From positions 51,563,620-51,627,619 of the forward strand of contig CM056583.1 in the NCBI GenBank assembly GCA_029721435.1: DNA of 64,000 bases. The letters run 5' to 3'. Of the stretch, positions 21,458 through 32,698 are shown one piece after another; position 1 is the first letter of the stretch, and each line of letters starts with the position of its first letter. Both the position numbers and the translations under genes were made by a program. The DNA is from Gymnothorax reevesii (taxonomy: Eukaryota > Chordata > Actinopteri > Anguilliformes > Muraenidae). The notes under the pieces are model-generated. The model ran no database searches. It saw only the letters and a program-made list of their open reading frames with translations, and was not told the origin of the DNA.

Positions 21458-21478
21458 ATCCCGGACCTTGAGCCCCCA
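21458..21478 (-). other. primer-binding site, tRNA-Pro-like with a 3-base insertion
   Basis: Three bases inside the 5' LTR, the sequence matches the 3' end of a eukaryotic tRNA-Pro in two perfect 9-base blocks (ATCCCGGAC at 21458-21466 and GAGCCCCCA at 21470-21478, plus-strand reading) separated by three extra bases. The tRNA comparison is from memory of tRNA-Pro. Confidence 0.6.
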
Positions 21479-21481
21479 ATT

Positions 21482-21982
21482 TGTAATGGCCCCAATTTGT
21501 TATTACATTTAAAACAACAGCAACAGCAAGGGATGACACACAGTTTTTAAAACTTAAACACATTTAATGAACAAAGACAATAACTAACAATAACCTACAA
21601 CTAAATGACCAAGATTGATAAATAAGAAAAAAAACAGAAATATTTACAGTCCCTTTTTGTGGGGTCGGCTTGGTGATTTCCTGGGCAAGGGAAAATGCTC
21701 TAACACGAAAAATCCACATAAGAAATTTCACAGGTCTTGAACAGAAATGACAGATCTGGTCACATGTATCCTTCTTCTTGCAATTTCTCCTCCTACTCTA
21801 CTGTCTCAATTCTTTTCCTTATATACTTTTTTGCAGACCCCACCCACATTTAGACCTTTTTTTTTTTACTTTTCGGGGACTTGCCCCAGACATGTCCAGG
21901 ACATGTCTAAACATAGCTCCAGTCTGAGCTGAATAAAAAAAAAGGTAAATACTGCCATCCAGTGGCCTATATTCACATTACA
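21482..21982 (-). repeat. 5' LTR of the Gmr1-like element
   Basis: 501 bp, near-identical to 16107-16610. It contains a duplicated hydrophobic-looking short frame with no coding meaning. The element's own promoter should lie here, reading leftwards. Confidence 0.92.
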
Positions 21983-21986
21983 GTTG

Positions 21987-23574
21987 CCTCTGTACAGATT
22001 TTTGATTTCCTTTTTAGTTTTTGAAATACTTCATTTTAAAAGTCATTTTTTGGGGTCCTAATAAATCAAGCCAATTTTGTGCTGATTCAGTAGATTCAGC
22101 TATTTTCTGCTATTCTTTTTACCCTGTCATCAAACTTTTATAATTTTGTTAATTATTTTTAAAAATAGTTTCTGTTACAATACATTCTGGGAACTTACAG
22201 TGTGGTGACATCTCTGTTAGAGTGGTGAACAGCTGTAAAATAATCAAGAAGTCTTCTCTTAAACTTGCTCTAATTTCCAGTTTTCACTCCACATAAATAT
22301 TTTTATATCCAAGTTGTAGCGAAAGTTGTGCTGGTCACGAAAATGTAGCTATGCAATCAATCAGACAGATGGATTTGGCAGTAGGAGCCGAAAAGCATCA
22401 GGAGCACAAACTGAAACTCCATTAACTCCTATATTAAAAGAGACAGACATTTCTGGTTGGAAAGCTGAAAAACACAGTTTTATAACTTGCTCTAGTTCCC
22501 ACATTTTTGGCACTACACACACAATTTTGACATATTTAACTCAAAAGACTCTCCTCTTTAGTTTGGTATATCCATTTCGTAGATTGGACTTACTATCTTT
22601 GAGGTAGAGGTAGTAGTATGTAAGAGACGCCTTAGCTAAAATCTCCGTAAGAACAAATGGTTTAACCATTAACTCAATTGGCTCAGCGAAATTGTGGCAT
22701 AGCGGTATTGCGGTTAATTTCTGCCCTCTGCTGGACTTTTTCCTGGCCTCAGCATTATCAGTGTCTGGATTAAAATTGATATGGCTATTAGACAAATCTC
22801 ATTCTACTGCGTCAAATTCAGTGAAAGAATTTTTGGTATTGTCGTTTGTACAGTCGCTCAAACCAGCTCCAAGAGAGCACATTTATGGCAGCAAAGACCA
22901 GTCTTTTCGTAGGGCGGATCCATTAGAACACGTTACAGTAAAAAATGGCAAAGCAGAATAAATAGCTCGAGCTCGTATTCCTGTACAAACAAGCAACTGT
23001 TCGCAATACCTAGATATATTTACGATCGTATCTAAAACAGGTGAAATACTGGTATCAAAATGACCGTAACTGCCATCCTTGCTAAGCCAGCAGACGTACC
23101 TTTTCCAAACTCATTGAATAGTTAAATAGTTAACGTCAGCTAACTATTCATTATTTCATTTCTTGAAAATTCTCTACCTCATTATATACTCAGCACCTCC
23201 TGAAATTAAAAGAGTACCAAAAGGGCCATATTTTTTAGGTTCAGGACAACTATCATGCTGTAAAAAATTTATGTTCCAAACTTAATTAAAATCAGACCAG
23301 CTGTTTTTGAGAAAAGGCACGTGAAACATGTGGAAATGCTAATGGTATTTTCATTGCTGTAATCTACCTTAAAGTCTTGTGTTTACGTTTCAGCAGTTTT
23401 TCAACATTTCTTCAGCAATATCCTTTGCCTCCCAGTTTCCAAGCACCTTCATTTTATTAGCCAACCTTCTTCAACTTTCCTCGCTGAAGCAAGCACACAA
23501 TTTAGCCTTTTCTAGTTTGACATTGCATATTGTAAAAGTTATAGATTTTTTAAATAATAAACATTCATCTCTGT
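21987..23574. other. intergenic, no gene recognised
   Basis: Contains two similar short blocks around 22260-22310 and 22470-22520 (ACTTGCTCTA core) but nothing assignable. Confidence 0.5.
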
Positions 23575-24290
23575 TATGATCCAGACAAGGGACCAGGCAC
23601 AGATTCCGGGTACGATCCACAGGGGAGCATTTATTAATAGCAATACGGTAATAGTAGATGGAAGGGTCATACCCTAAAACAGGGGAAGAGGCAGTACAGC
23701 TAAGCTGGTAATAACTGGAGAGGGTAGGGTGTGTCTGTGCCCATGCCAGTGGTCGTTCCAAGGCAGAGGCCAGGTGGTGAATCCCCCTTCCCAAAGCAAG
23801 ACTGCTTGACAGTACAACCAAAGGGTTTGAAAGGAATGCAGTCACAATCCTAGAGACCAATGAAGGCTTGGGAGGTGTTCTTAATAAACTGCTTTGAGGA
23901 CTAGTCTGGGACAAAAGATTGACAAGAACATGGTCCCAATCCTGGAGATCGATATAAAGGCTCAGTAGCTTGTTTCGATTTCTACAACTTCGAAGAGTAA
24001 TTTTGTTCTTCATTATGATTAATTTACCAAAACACACAGAAGGAGAGCCTTGCTCAAATCTAGAAGACACAAATTGACTACTAGGCTTTGTGGGGTATGA
24101 AATGTTACAATCCAGCAGCCATACTGAATTCTGAATGAACTAATATAGACCAGACTTTCACAAATGGAGCATGGTATACAAATGACAATGCCTGGGGGCA
24201 AGGGGGGAAACGAGCAAGTAAATGAAATAAAGGAGATAAAACCACTAAACATACAGGCTGTTGGTAAAGAGGAGGGACCAATTAAGGACA
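23575..24290. repeat. dispersed repeat, same family as 48,665-49,340
   Basis: Begins TTATGATCCAGACAAGGGAC and continues collinearly with 48672 onward (TTATGATCTGGACAGGGAAC), including CCAAAGGGTTT and GAAGGTTTGGGA-type blocks. A 199-codon frame crosses it on the minus strand but has no recognisable domain. It may be an LTR or an internal piece of an LTR element. Confidence 0.6.
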
Positions 24291-24294
24291 CACA

Positions 24295-25430
24295 AGGGTT
24301 GTAAATACCTCAGTTTTCATTCTTGCAATGTATTTCAAAAAAGTTTGGACAGTGAAGTATTTACCTGTTTGCCCTACTACCATTCCTTTTTGCAACACTT
24401 AAAAAATGTTGAGGAACTGAAGATGCTAAGTATTAATTGCTGTCGTAATCGATGTTTGTCGTTGCATTTTGCATTTCATAATGCACCTCACATTCTTTAT
24501 TGGGGAAAAGTCGGTATTGCAGGGAGGCCAGTCTTCTAATGCAACTGTGCCTTTGTAGTCTGCGCAGAATGCAGTTTGTTTTGTCTTGTTGAAATGTTCG
24601 TGGGCATTCTGAAAAAGATTATGTCTTGAAGACAGCACATGCTGCCCTAAACTATATGAAGTTTTCAGCATTAATGGCGCCTTCACGGAAGGGCAAGTTA
24701 CCCTTCACAAAGGCACTGACACAACCCCATACCATGAAAGAGTATGGGTTTTGAATTTTCTGCAGATAACAGTCTGGATGGTCCTTTTTTTCTTTGTTCT
24801 GAAGTACAGTGTCCATTTCTTCCATAAAAGACCAGACATATGGAGTTGCCTTACCACAATTCTCCTTTCCACAGTATGATGATCCATCGCAGATGCCTTT
24901 GAGCCCAGAGAAGTCAACGCAATTTCTGGATGCTGTTAACATGAAGGTTCCTTTTTGCACAATATAGTTTCATATAGCATGTGTGGATGTAACTATGTAT
25001 TGTTATTGTATTACAAAGGTTTTCCGAAGTAATCCTAAATCCATGTGGTAATATCATTCATAGGAAAAAGGCGATTCTTAATGCAGTGCTGTCAGAGTGA
25101 TCTGGAATCATAGGTATTCATCTGAGGTTTGCACTCTTAGCCTGTACTTATCGAAATTCCTTTTCATTCCTTGAAATCTTGTAATTATGTTATGCACCGC
25201 AGAGAGTGAAATATCTCCATCTCTTCCATTCTTTTGAGTGGAGAATTGTTTTTAATCATTCCAAAGATTTTCTTATGCATTTGTGAGCAAATTGTTGTTC
25301 CTGGGCTATCTTTGCTCCTGAAGGACAAGGCTTTTCATGGGGGATGCTTTTGTACTGAATCCCAAATACAATCACGTGCTGACAATAGCTACTTCAAATC
25401 ACCTCATTCTTCAAATTTTGAACCTAATTT
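24295..25430 (-). mobile_element. Tc1/mariner-like relic 1
   Basis: On the minus strand, 24960-24652 reads NPYSFMVWGCVSAFVKGNLPF and INAENFI, a Tc1-type DDE core, and 24539-24426 continues with SPIKNVRCIMK in another frame. It is the same family as 27.2, 42.5 and 60.4 kb. Frameshifts and the missing terminal repeat mark it as dead. Confidence 0.7.
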
Positions 25431-25496
25431 CTAGTCCTAAATTGGCCCCATCCCAACTGTTTTGGAATATGCTGCTGGCCTGAATGGCAGGAATGG

Positions 25497-26961
25497 ATGT
25501 ATTTATTTATTTATTTATTTATTTAACCCATATTTTCCCAGGTTGTCCCTTTGAGATCAATGATCTCTTTTGCAAGGGAGGCTTGGCCAAAATGGGAGCA
25601 TGAAATGTCACATGCAACATGACAATACACAACAAGCAAACATACCAGATAAACGCTAGGTTGAAGACTTACATAAAATACCAATGGATGTGAAAGATAT
25701 TCATTAAAATGCAGACATGCATTAAAATAAGAATGGACATAGACAAGGATCAACTGATTTATTCACCACTGTACTAATTAGAACTTTAAAATCAGACAAA
25801 GAGACCAAGTCCCTCAGTTTCCAATCTTTTTGAAGGCTATTACAGGTGGAGCAGAGCACTTAAAAGCTTTCTTTCATAAATTGGTACGTGCACTTGGGAC
25901 AGACAACAAAATCACAGCTTGTGATCTCAAATTATAAATGCGGTCAGATCGTTGTGCAATCAACGGACAAATATAAGATGGACATTTACCTGAAATGGCT
26001 GTATAAATAAACAACTACCAACAACTGACTTTAGACATGGTCAAGGATGGCCACCCAGCCCTGGCGTAAACAGTACAATGGTGAGTAAGGGCTTTACAAT
26101 TTGTCACAAATCTTAAGACACTTTGAAACACAGTATCTAGCTCATGCAAGCAATGTGCAGATGCATGCATGTATAACAGATCATAATCAAGAACCTTTTC
26201 CAAAGTGGTGGAAACCAGCCTCTTCTTTGTGGGGCAGGCCAAAAGAGGACCCAGGGAGGGAATTGAACCCCAGACTCCCAGGTAAGAGTCAAGCACATTG
26301 ACCACATCACCAAAGAGCCAGGCTTGTGGGCAGGATAGCCAGGGCACATACTTATTAGGAGGTATTCTAGTGACAGGATCGCTCAACCATCACACCTACA
26401 TCAAAAGAGGAACAGAACGTGTTTCTGAAGGAAAACCCTTATTTCAGTCTTAACTTTTTGACAAGACTTTCAACCTGGGCTTTAATAGAAAGGCAGGTAT
26501 CAAGCTAGATCCCAAGATATGTTAAACAGGAGACAACTTGAAACGTCTTTACATCTGCAGTTGTAATATCCACAGTGTTCACAGGCTTCTTTCCAGTATT
26601 TAAGCAATGCTTTGCCTTTGTTTTGTCGACATTTAAAGCAAGCTTTAGATGAGAAAGCTGAACTTGTATAATATTAAAACACATCTGGCAGTTTGGTAGG
26701 ACCCTGCATAATAGAAGAACCAGCACACCACACGGTGTGATATGAAAAAAGCTAATACCATGTTCTGTTTATCATCCACTCTGATACGGGATTTTGCCTG
26801 GCGGGCTGATACAGCCTCGTGCTTCGCACAGGTGCAGATTCCCTGTATTTATAAGGAAGTATATGATAAATCCCTGTATCATCTGCATGAAAATGAAAAT
26901 TTATGCCTCCGACATTTTGTCCTAAATTACTTAAATAGATAGAAAATAACAGTGGGCCCAA
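25497..26961 (-). mobile_element. 5'-truncated LINE with broken reverse transcriptase
   Basis: The 3' end lies at the left, marked by a (TTTA)n tail at 25497-25525. On the minus strand, 26961-26752 reads MGPLLFSIYLSNLGQNV and FHADDTGIY, the RT box carrying the catalytic ADD. 26726-26505 reads LKLALNVDKTK and CLTYLGI. 26200-26040 reads RFVTNCKALTHHC. These are consecutive blocks of one RT, interrupted by stops, frameshifts and a tRNA-like insertion. The clade looks L2/Rex-like, but I am not certain. Confidence 0.75.
26222..26395 (-). repeat. tRNA-derived SINE-like insertion in the LINE
   Basis: On the minus strand it has a box-B match GGTTCAATTCC (26259-26269) and an A-box-like GATGTGGTCAATG upstream, with spacing similar to a tRNA. 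It splits the LINE frame just ahead of the residues VLDYDLLY. No cloverleaf was computed. Confidence 0.5.
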
Positions 26962-27531
26962 AACAGACTCTGGACACGCAATTATTAATATTTAACCAGT
27001 TAGAGGTGAGCCCACCAAATTGGATACATTAAGACTTCTCAAAGAAATAGTTCACAAACTTTGAGAATGAAATGAAATGAAAACTTGAAATATCTCATGT
27101 TCATACTTTCTGCAATGAAATACAAGTCAAAGTAAATTCAGAAATCAGTGCTTTCTGTTTAATGTGCATTTTTCAAGTCGTCCTAGGTTTTTTATTGAGA
27201 TGGGGTTTTACAACCCCATTTCAAAGAAAGTTGGGACACTGTTTAAAATATAAATAAAACCAGAATGCAATGATTTGCAAATGATTTAAACTCCATATGA
27301 AACATCAAATGTAATTTTTGAAAAAAAAATATGCTCACTTTGAACTTGCTGCCAACAACACGTCTCAAAAAAGTTGAATCCGGGGCATGTTTGCCACTGT
27401 GTTGCCACACTTTTTCCTTTCAACTGCACTCTGGGGGCATTTGGGAACTGATGAGACCAACTGCTGTAGTTTTGAAAGCAAATGCTTGATGTAGAATTTC
27501 TGCTGCTCAACACTTTGTGGCCTCCTTTGTC

Positions 27532-27534
<3 letters not shown>

Positions 27535-27582
<48 letters not shown>
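27535..27582. repeat. (TA)n microsatellite
   Basis: About 24 uninterrupted TA units inside the Tc1-like relic. Confidence 0.95.
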
Positions 27583-27583
<1 letters not shown>

Positions 27584-28284
27584 CAGGTGGATGACTCAAA
27601 GTTTCGACAGCAGGCAGACCAGTTTAGCCCCCAGACTCTTTTACTACGGAGCCATGTTTTTGTAATATGTGCAGAATGTGTTGTTTTTTTAAGGCCTTAA
27701 CTAAAAAAAGATGGCTGGATCACAACATGTGTTCCGAGAAAACATGTACATATTGTTCAGAATTAATGGTTTTTTCATAGATGTGCGAGTTACCGATGCC
27801 ATGTACACAAATGCATCCCCATAGTATCATGGATGCTGGCTTTTGAACAGTGCACTGATAACAAGCCAGATGGTCCCTCTCCTCTTTAGCCTGGAGGCTT
27901 TGGCATTCAGAAAATATTTCACATTCTGATTGCTCAGTTTTCCTCCTCACCTCAATCCATTTTAAATGAGCCCAGGCCCAGAAAAGGTGGCAGTATTTCT
28001 GGATGTTGTATATGCTGTATACGATTTAATCTTTACATGGCAAAGTTTTAGCTTGCATTTGTGGATAAAGCGACAAGGTGTGTTGAGGGACATTGGTTTA
28101 CTGTAGTGTTTCTGAACCCATGTAGTGGTTTCCAGTAGAGAATCCTGTCTGTTTTTAATGCAGTGCCACATGCAGGCCTGAGGATCACAGCCATTCAACA
28201 CTGTTCTACACTCTGAATCTTTCAATGATGCGCACATAGTTATAAACAGGCACCTTTTTTGCCAAGTATTTTAACTGTAATTAT

Positions 28285-29204
28285 TATATCCCCGAACGCC
28301 AAATGGCGTTCCAGAGGATATTATGTTTTTGGTCCGGCCGCCGCCGCACGACGTGTTAACGCGAATACTTCAGAACTTCAGTAATATTTCAATTAGAAAT
28401 TCCAAGTTTCGCATATAAGTAAGTATCATAAAGAGGAAGAACTGATTCGATTTTGGACAATTTACTATTTCTAGATTGGCCACCAGGGGCCAAAAACTGA
28501 AAAAAATTACTGTTCCGCGATGACTTCAGTAATATTTCAATTACAAATTTCAAGTTTTGCAAGTATCATAAAGAGGAAGAACTGATTCGATTTTGGACAA
28601 TTTACAATTTCTAGATTGGCCACCAGGGGCCAAAAACTGATTTACGTGTTAACGCGATAACTGCTGTAATATTTCAATTAGAAATTCCAAGTTTTGCATA
28701 TAAGAAAGTATCATAAAGAGGAAGAACTGATTTGATTTTGGACAATTTTCAATTACTAGAAAAATTGAAAAAAATCACTGTTTTATCATATCTCTGGAAA
28801 TATTTGTCCAATTGACCTCAAATCAAGTGCAAATGAAAGGTCATGACCAGAGGATGTGTCCCATGATGACATTATGCCTGTTTAGTTCAAAATTTTGACA
28901 CAAGGTGGAGCTTTGTCATATAAAATTCACCATTTTTGCTATATCTTTGGAACTATTTCTCCAATTGACATGAAACTATGTGCAACTGCAAGGTCATGAC
29001 CTCACAACGTGTCATATGATGACATCATACCTGTATGGTTCAATATTTTGCCACCAGGTGGCACTCTGTGATGGAAAATTACCATTTTGGCCATATCTTC
29101 AGAACAATTTGACCGATTGACCTGAAATTAAGTTCAAATGAAAGTCTATTCAAGGTCTAATCAAAGATTGGGGAATTGGAGCATTGGGGGCGTTCGGGGA
29201 TATA
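28285..29204. mobile_element. element with 16-bp perfect TIRs and internal repeats
   Basis: TATATCCCCGAACGCC at 28285-28300 and its exact inverse at 29189-29204. An 8-bp-stem hairpin (GAACGCCA/TGGCGTTC) overlaps the left terminus. Three diverged units of about 110-150 bp follow (core AAGAGGAAGAACTGATTCGA near 28430, 28570 and 28720), then weaker repeats with CCATATCTTCAGAAC-type cores. No frame. Family unknown to me. Confidence 0.8.
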
Positions 29205-30049
29205 CCCCCAGTCATCGCCTCTGATGGCATAAGCCTAGTTTAACAATCAGTTTATAACAGAGGTTCCTTGTATGTTAACTGTAAACAACAGTGAAATGCA
29301 GGCAGAACTATACTTACAGTTAAAATAGCAAATGCATTTATTTTACTGTTACTTTTTTTTTTATAACAGAATGCTGAGGAGGAAGAAATCAAATTCTTAG
29401 CAATTTTCGATTGAGAAACTTTATTCTTGAATTGTTGAACTATTTGCCCATGCGGTCTTTCACTGAGTGGTGAAACTCTCGCCATCTTTACTTCTTAAAA
29501 ACTTTATACATACAATCATTTTACTGACCTGTTGCCAAGTAATCTAATTTGTTAAGAAATGTACCACCTGATGAATTTTTTTGATATTTTACAACTTTTC
29601 CAGTTCTTTGTCATTTGTGTGCTAAGTTTTTGAAACCTTTTGCTGGCATCAAACTCAAAATGAGCTCAAATTTTCCCAAAACAGTGAAAATTTCTCAGTT
29701 TCAACATTTTATGCATTTCTTTTAGCTATTTCCAATTAAGTTTTGGTGATTAGCAAATCATTGCAGTATTACATTCCCTCCACTAGCCTGTCATCTTCCC
29801 ATAGTGCGTCCTGATGCCATCTCTTCCCCAGCAAATGGTGCTCATGTATCCAGCCAAAGCACCTGATGTAAAAGAAAGTGGGAGTCAGAGGACCAAGCAA
29901 CCTTCTTCAAATGCTCAAAGGTCCAGTTCTGAAGCTCAGGATCTCATTGGGAGTGCTTTTCGAGGTGGACTGGGGTTAGAGCGGGCACTTTGACTGCTGG
30001 TTAGAAAGTGCAATACAGAGCAGAGTAAGATGGACTGTGTGTTGTGACA

Positions 30050-30460
30050 GATTCCTGATGTAAATATCATTGAAATTCTCAGCAACTTGTGCCACAGTCG
30101 CACTTCTGTCAGTTTGGATCAGAAGGGCAGCCATCATTGCCCGCATGCATCGATTAACCTTAGGCACCCGAAACCCCGTCACTAGTTTGTGGTTTGTCCC
30201 TCCTTAGACTGCTGTCAGTATGTACTCACATCTGCTGATAGGCAGCACCCCAGAAGTCTCACCACTTCAGAGATGCTCTAACCCACTTGTCAGGCCATAA
30301 CAATTTGGCCCTTTTCAAAGGAGTCCAGTTCCGATTGATCCAAGATCTGTGTGCAGACATGTAATATAATATGTGCTGTTGTTATGAGACAATCAGGATT
30401 ATTTGCTCCATCTATGAGTGGTTTTAATGTTTTGGGTCATTGGTGTCTGCTGGCTGCCAG
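30050..30460. repeat. DNA-transposon-derived repeat, related in style to 3.2 kb
   Basis: Contains ACTTCAGAGATGCTCTAACC and CAGGCCATAACAATTTGGCC. These match a widespread fish repeat pattern from memory. No coding content. The rest of 29,790-31,965 holds nothing else that I recognise. Confidence 0.4.
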
Positions 30461-31970
30461 ACATGGAGTATTTTGCATTTTGCGTCTGATAGTCTTGATC
30501 ATGCATGCAATATTTAATTCACAATGTTAATGGTCATGAAATTGATTTGCTCACTGACTACAAGCACCATTTTATCTCTGGTCTGGAAATAAAGCGTGAA
30601 TCTGTTTGATTAATTTAATTTTCAAAAGAGAGACCAAATAAAGACTTGTCTATCTTCAACGGAAGAAAACAGACGAATAAAAAAACCAAGAAAATTCGAT
30701 AGCTATCAATTGGCATTTTGTGAAGGTCGAACACAAACATGGCCAAGTTTGTACGTGTAATAATTGCTGGAATACTTGAAAAATTTGAACTTTTTTGACT
30801 TTCGGACAGTATTTTAGAATCTCTGTGCATTTTTGAAGAGTTTGGCAACTGTCGGATAAAGTCCCGCACCAATGTCGACTCACTTTGATATGAGCGGGGC
30901 CAATTATCCTAGTTCTTATACTCACAGAATAGTAGAATTAAACTTGGGCCGTTGCGCGGATGACCTGATACAATGCGTGAGCTATAATTTTAATGTATTT
31001 AATTTTTTTACAGTCTTTTGCATACAAATTGCCTGGCAGTCACATCATGATTGGAAATTCTAAAATGCTTTTTTTATATAAGAAGTAAAAAGTGGCATAC
31101 TGACACGGAAGCGATGTTCATTCCAGTAAAGTATTCACACAGCAACATTTGAATGTTTTGGCTGACTGAACGTACCCCGGTACCATTGAATCACAATTTA
31201 TATTCGGTCTTGAGTGTGGAATATGTTAAAGCATCTTATTAAACTCGATGAAAAGTGTAAGCGCATAGCCGAAGATTGACGATCGATAAAGATATAATCT
31301 CGAAACTGAACATTTGGCTGGATTTTTTGTGGACGTGAAAACTGTCGTTTAATAGGCATGTCCCTTACAATATACTTCTAAATTCTGCAGGATGGGAGAC
31401 GGGGAATTTTTTTCTCGTAAGAAGAAAATATGTACGCATGTTGGTGTAAAATGAAGTGGAGAGCAGATTCATTTTGTAACGTGAGATAGGGTAGCTGCGT
31501 TCATTTTTGGATGCCGTCCGGTCAAAAATGAGCGCATGCTTGTTCATTATTGAACACTCTGCCGTTCGTTTTTTAGCTGAACTCATACGAAGACTTGCTC
31601 ATTTTTGAATGCCTGTTCAAATTTGAATGCGTTCAGAATATTGAAGCTCCTTTCATGTATAGGTTCGTAGTTGCACATACAGCATATAGGTAACAGCACT
31701 GCAAAACAATAAAATATCATTTCTGGTGCTGCTACAAAGAACGGAATAGAGCAGCAAGTTGTTTTTTATTTCTGATTATGAAAGACGAAGTCATTAGCCA
31801 CCATTTTTTCTGTGGTTCGTTGTTTCTACCCCTGTGGCAGATGACCGATTAGCTGTTGAATAGGCCTATACACAATTCCAGATTTTGACGTAGAGGAAAT
31901 ATCTTGACACCTAACTGGTATATATGGAAATATCTTTGATCATTCTCAGCAGTTTGGTCGGCAATCCTAT

Positions 31971-32418
31971 TGTCATGGTTTTGGACCTTTGAGAGCTCCT
32001 TTTGTTACTCTCGTCTGGGACGATATCGTTTTGCTCGCCATCGGATTCCTGAGCCAGCTGGCATTAATTGGGGACATTACCTGGGCTCTATTTAAGCTCC
32101 TGTTCTGCCTCGCTCGTGTTGCTAGAGTGTCATATACTCCTTGGGGCTTTAGCTGGTAAGGTCTTGAGAGAGAGTGTATTGTCAGGATCTTAGCTGCATA
32201 ATAGGATTAGTGTTAGTGAGTAAGGGAATCTTTGGTTTATTTCCCTTTTCTTTTGTTCTTTTTTTCGAGCTTGCCTGTTTTCTACCATGGACGGCGTCAG
32301 GTCCGTTGGTAGCGCGAGTCTCGTGATTTCTATCTGTTTTAGTCTCTCAGCACTCTACTGGTTTTTCCTTTTATTTCTGGCCACTGCTCTTGGCGTCCTA
32401 CTACCAACGCCCATCACA
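31971..32418 (+). repeat. solo LTR with 5-bp target duplication
   Basis: 448 bp from TGTCATGG to CATCACA, flanked by CCTAT on both sides (31966-31970, 32419-32423). A TATTTAAG box followed by CTCCTGTTCTGCC gives the + orientation. A second, partial copy lies inverted at 43804-43980. No internal region is adjacent, so this is a recombined solo LTR. Confidence 0.85.
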
Positions 32419-32698
32419 CCTATTGGCAACATTCACTCAAAGGGAATATTCACTTGAAAGCTCAGCCGTTTTCTGAAGATGATGACCCAAATGAATCCCT
32501 TGAAAATCCTTCAGAAATGGTCCAGAATCCATCAAAATCCATTTTTTTGTGATTACTCCTACAAAACCAAATGGATATTGCTCATATTGTAGGTTCATTC
32601 ATAAATTGGTAAGGTGCATGTGTGTACCACATACCGGCAAAATTGGCCGACCCCGGGTTATCACATTTTGCATAGTCTGTTCGTGCAATGACACTTAA

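Larger units (their letters stand above)
16107..21982 (-). mobile_element. Gmr1-like LTR retrotransposon (Ty3/gypsy with integrase before RT)
   Basis: A near-complete 5,876-bp element on the minus strand. The 5' LTR is 21482-21982 and the 3' LTR 16107-16610; both begin TGTAAT and close in the inverse (ATTACA, ATAACA at the left). The flanking duplication is GTTG (16103-16106 and 21983-21986). The primer-binding site lies at 21458-21478 and a purine-rich tract abuts the 3' LTR near 16611-16630. One long reading frame carries Gag, protease, integrase and then RT and RNase H, separated into two frames by a frameshift near 17690. Integrase upstream of RT in a gypsy-type polymerase is the hallmark of the Gmr1 group described in deuterostomes. 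The LTRs differ at only a few per cent of positions by eye, so the insertion is young relative to its neighbours. No envelope frame is visible. Confidence 0.93.
27211..29780 (-). mobile_element. Tc1/mariner-like relic 2
   Basis: The left end CAACCCCATTTCAAAGAAAG follows TA at 27209. Inside, minus-strand frames at 27950-27720 and 28237-27962 are decayed transposase (for example SMILWGCICVHGIGN). A (TA)n run lies at 27535-27582, and the element at 28285-29204 is inserted. The right inverted repeat is lost near 29780. Confidence 0.7.

Noticed and set aside
23471..24070. 199-codon minus-strand frame
   Set aside because: It crosses a dispersed repeat, has no recognisable motif, and the second copy at 48.7 kb does not keep the frame.
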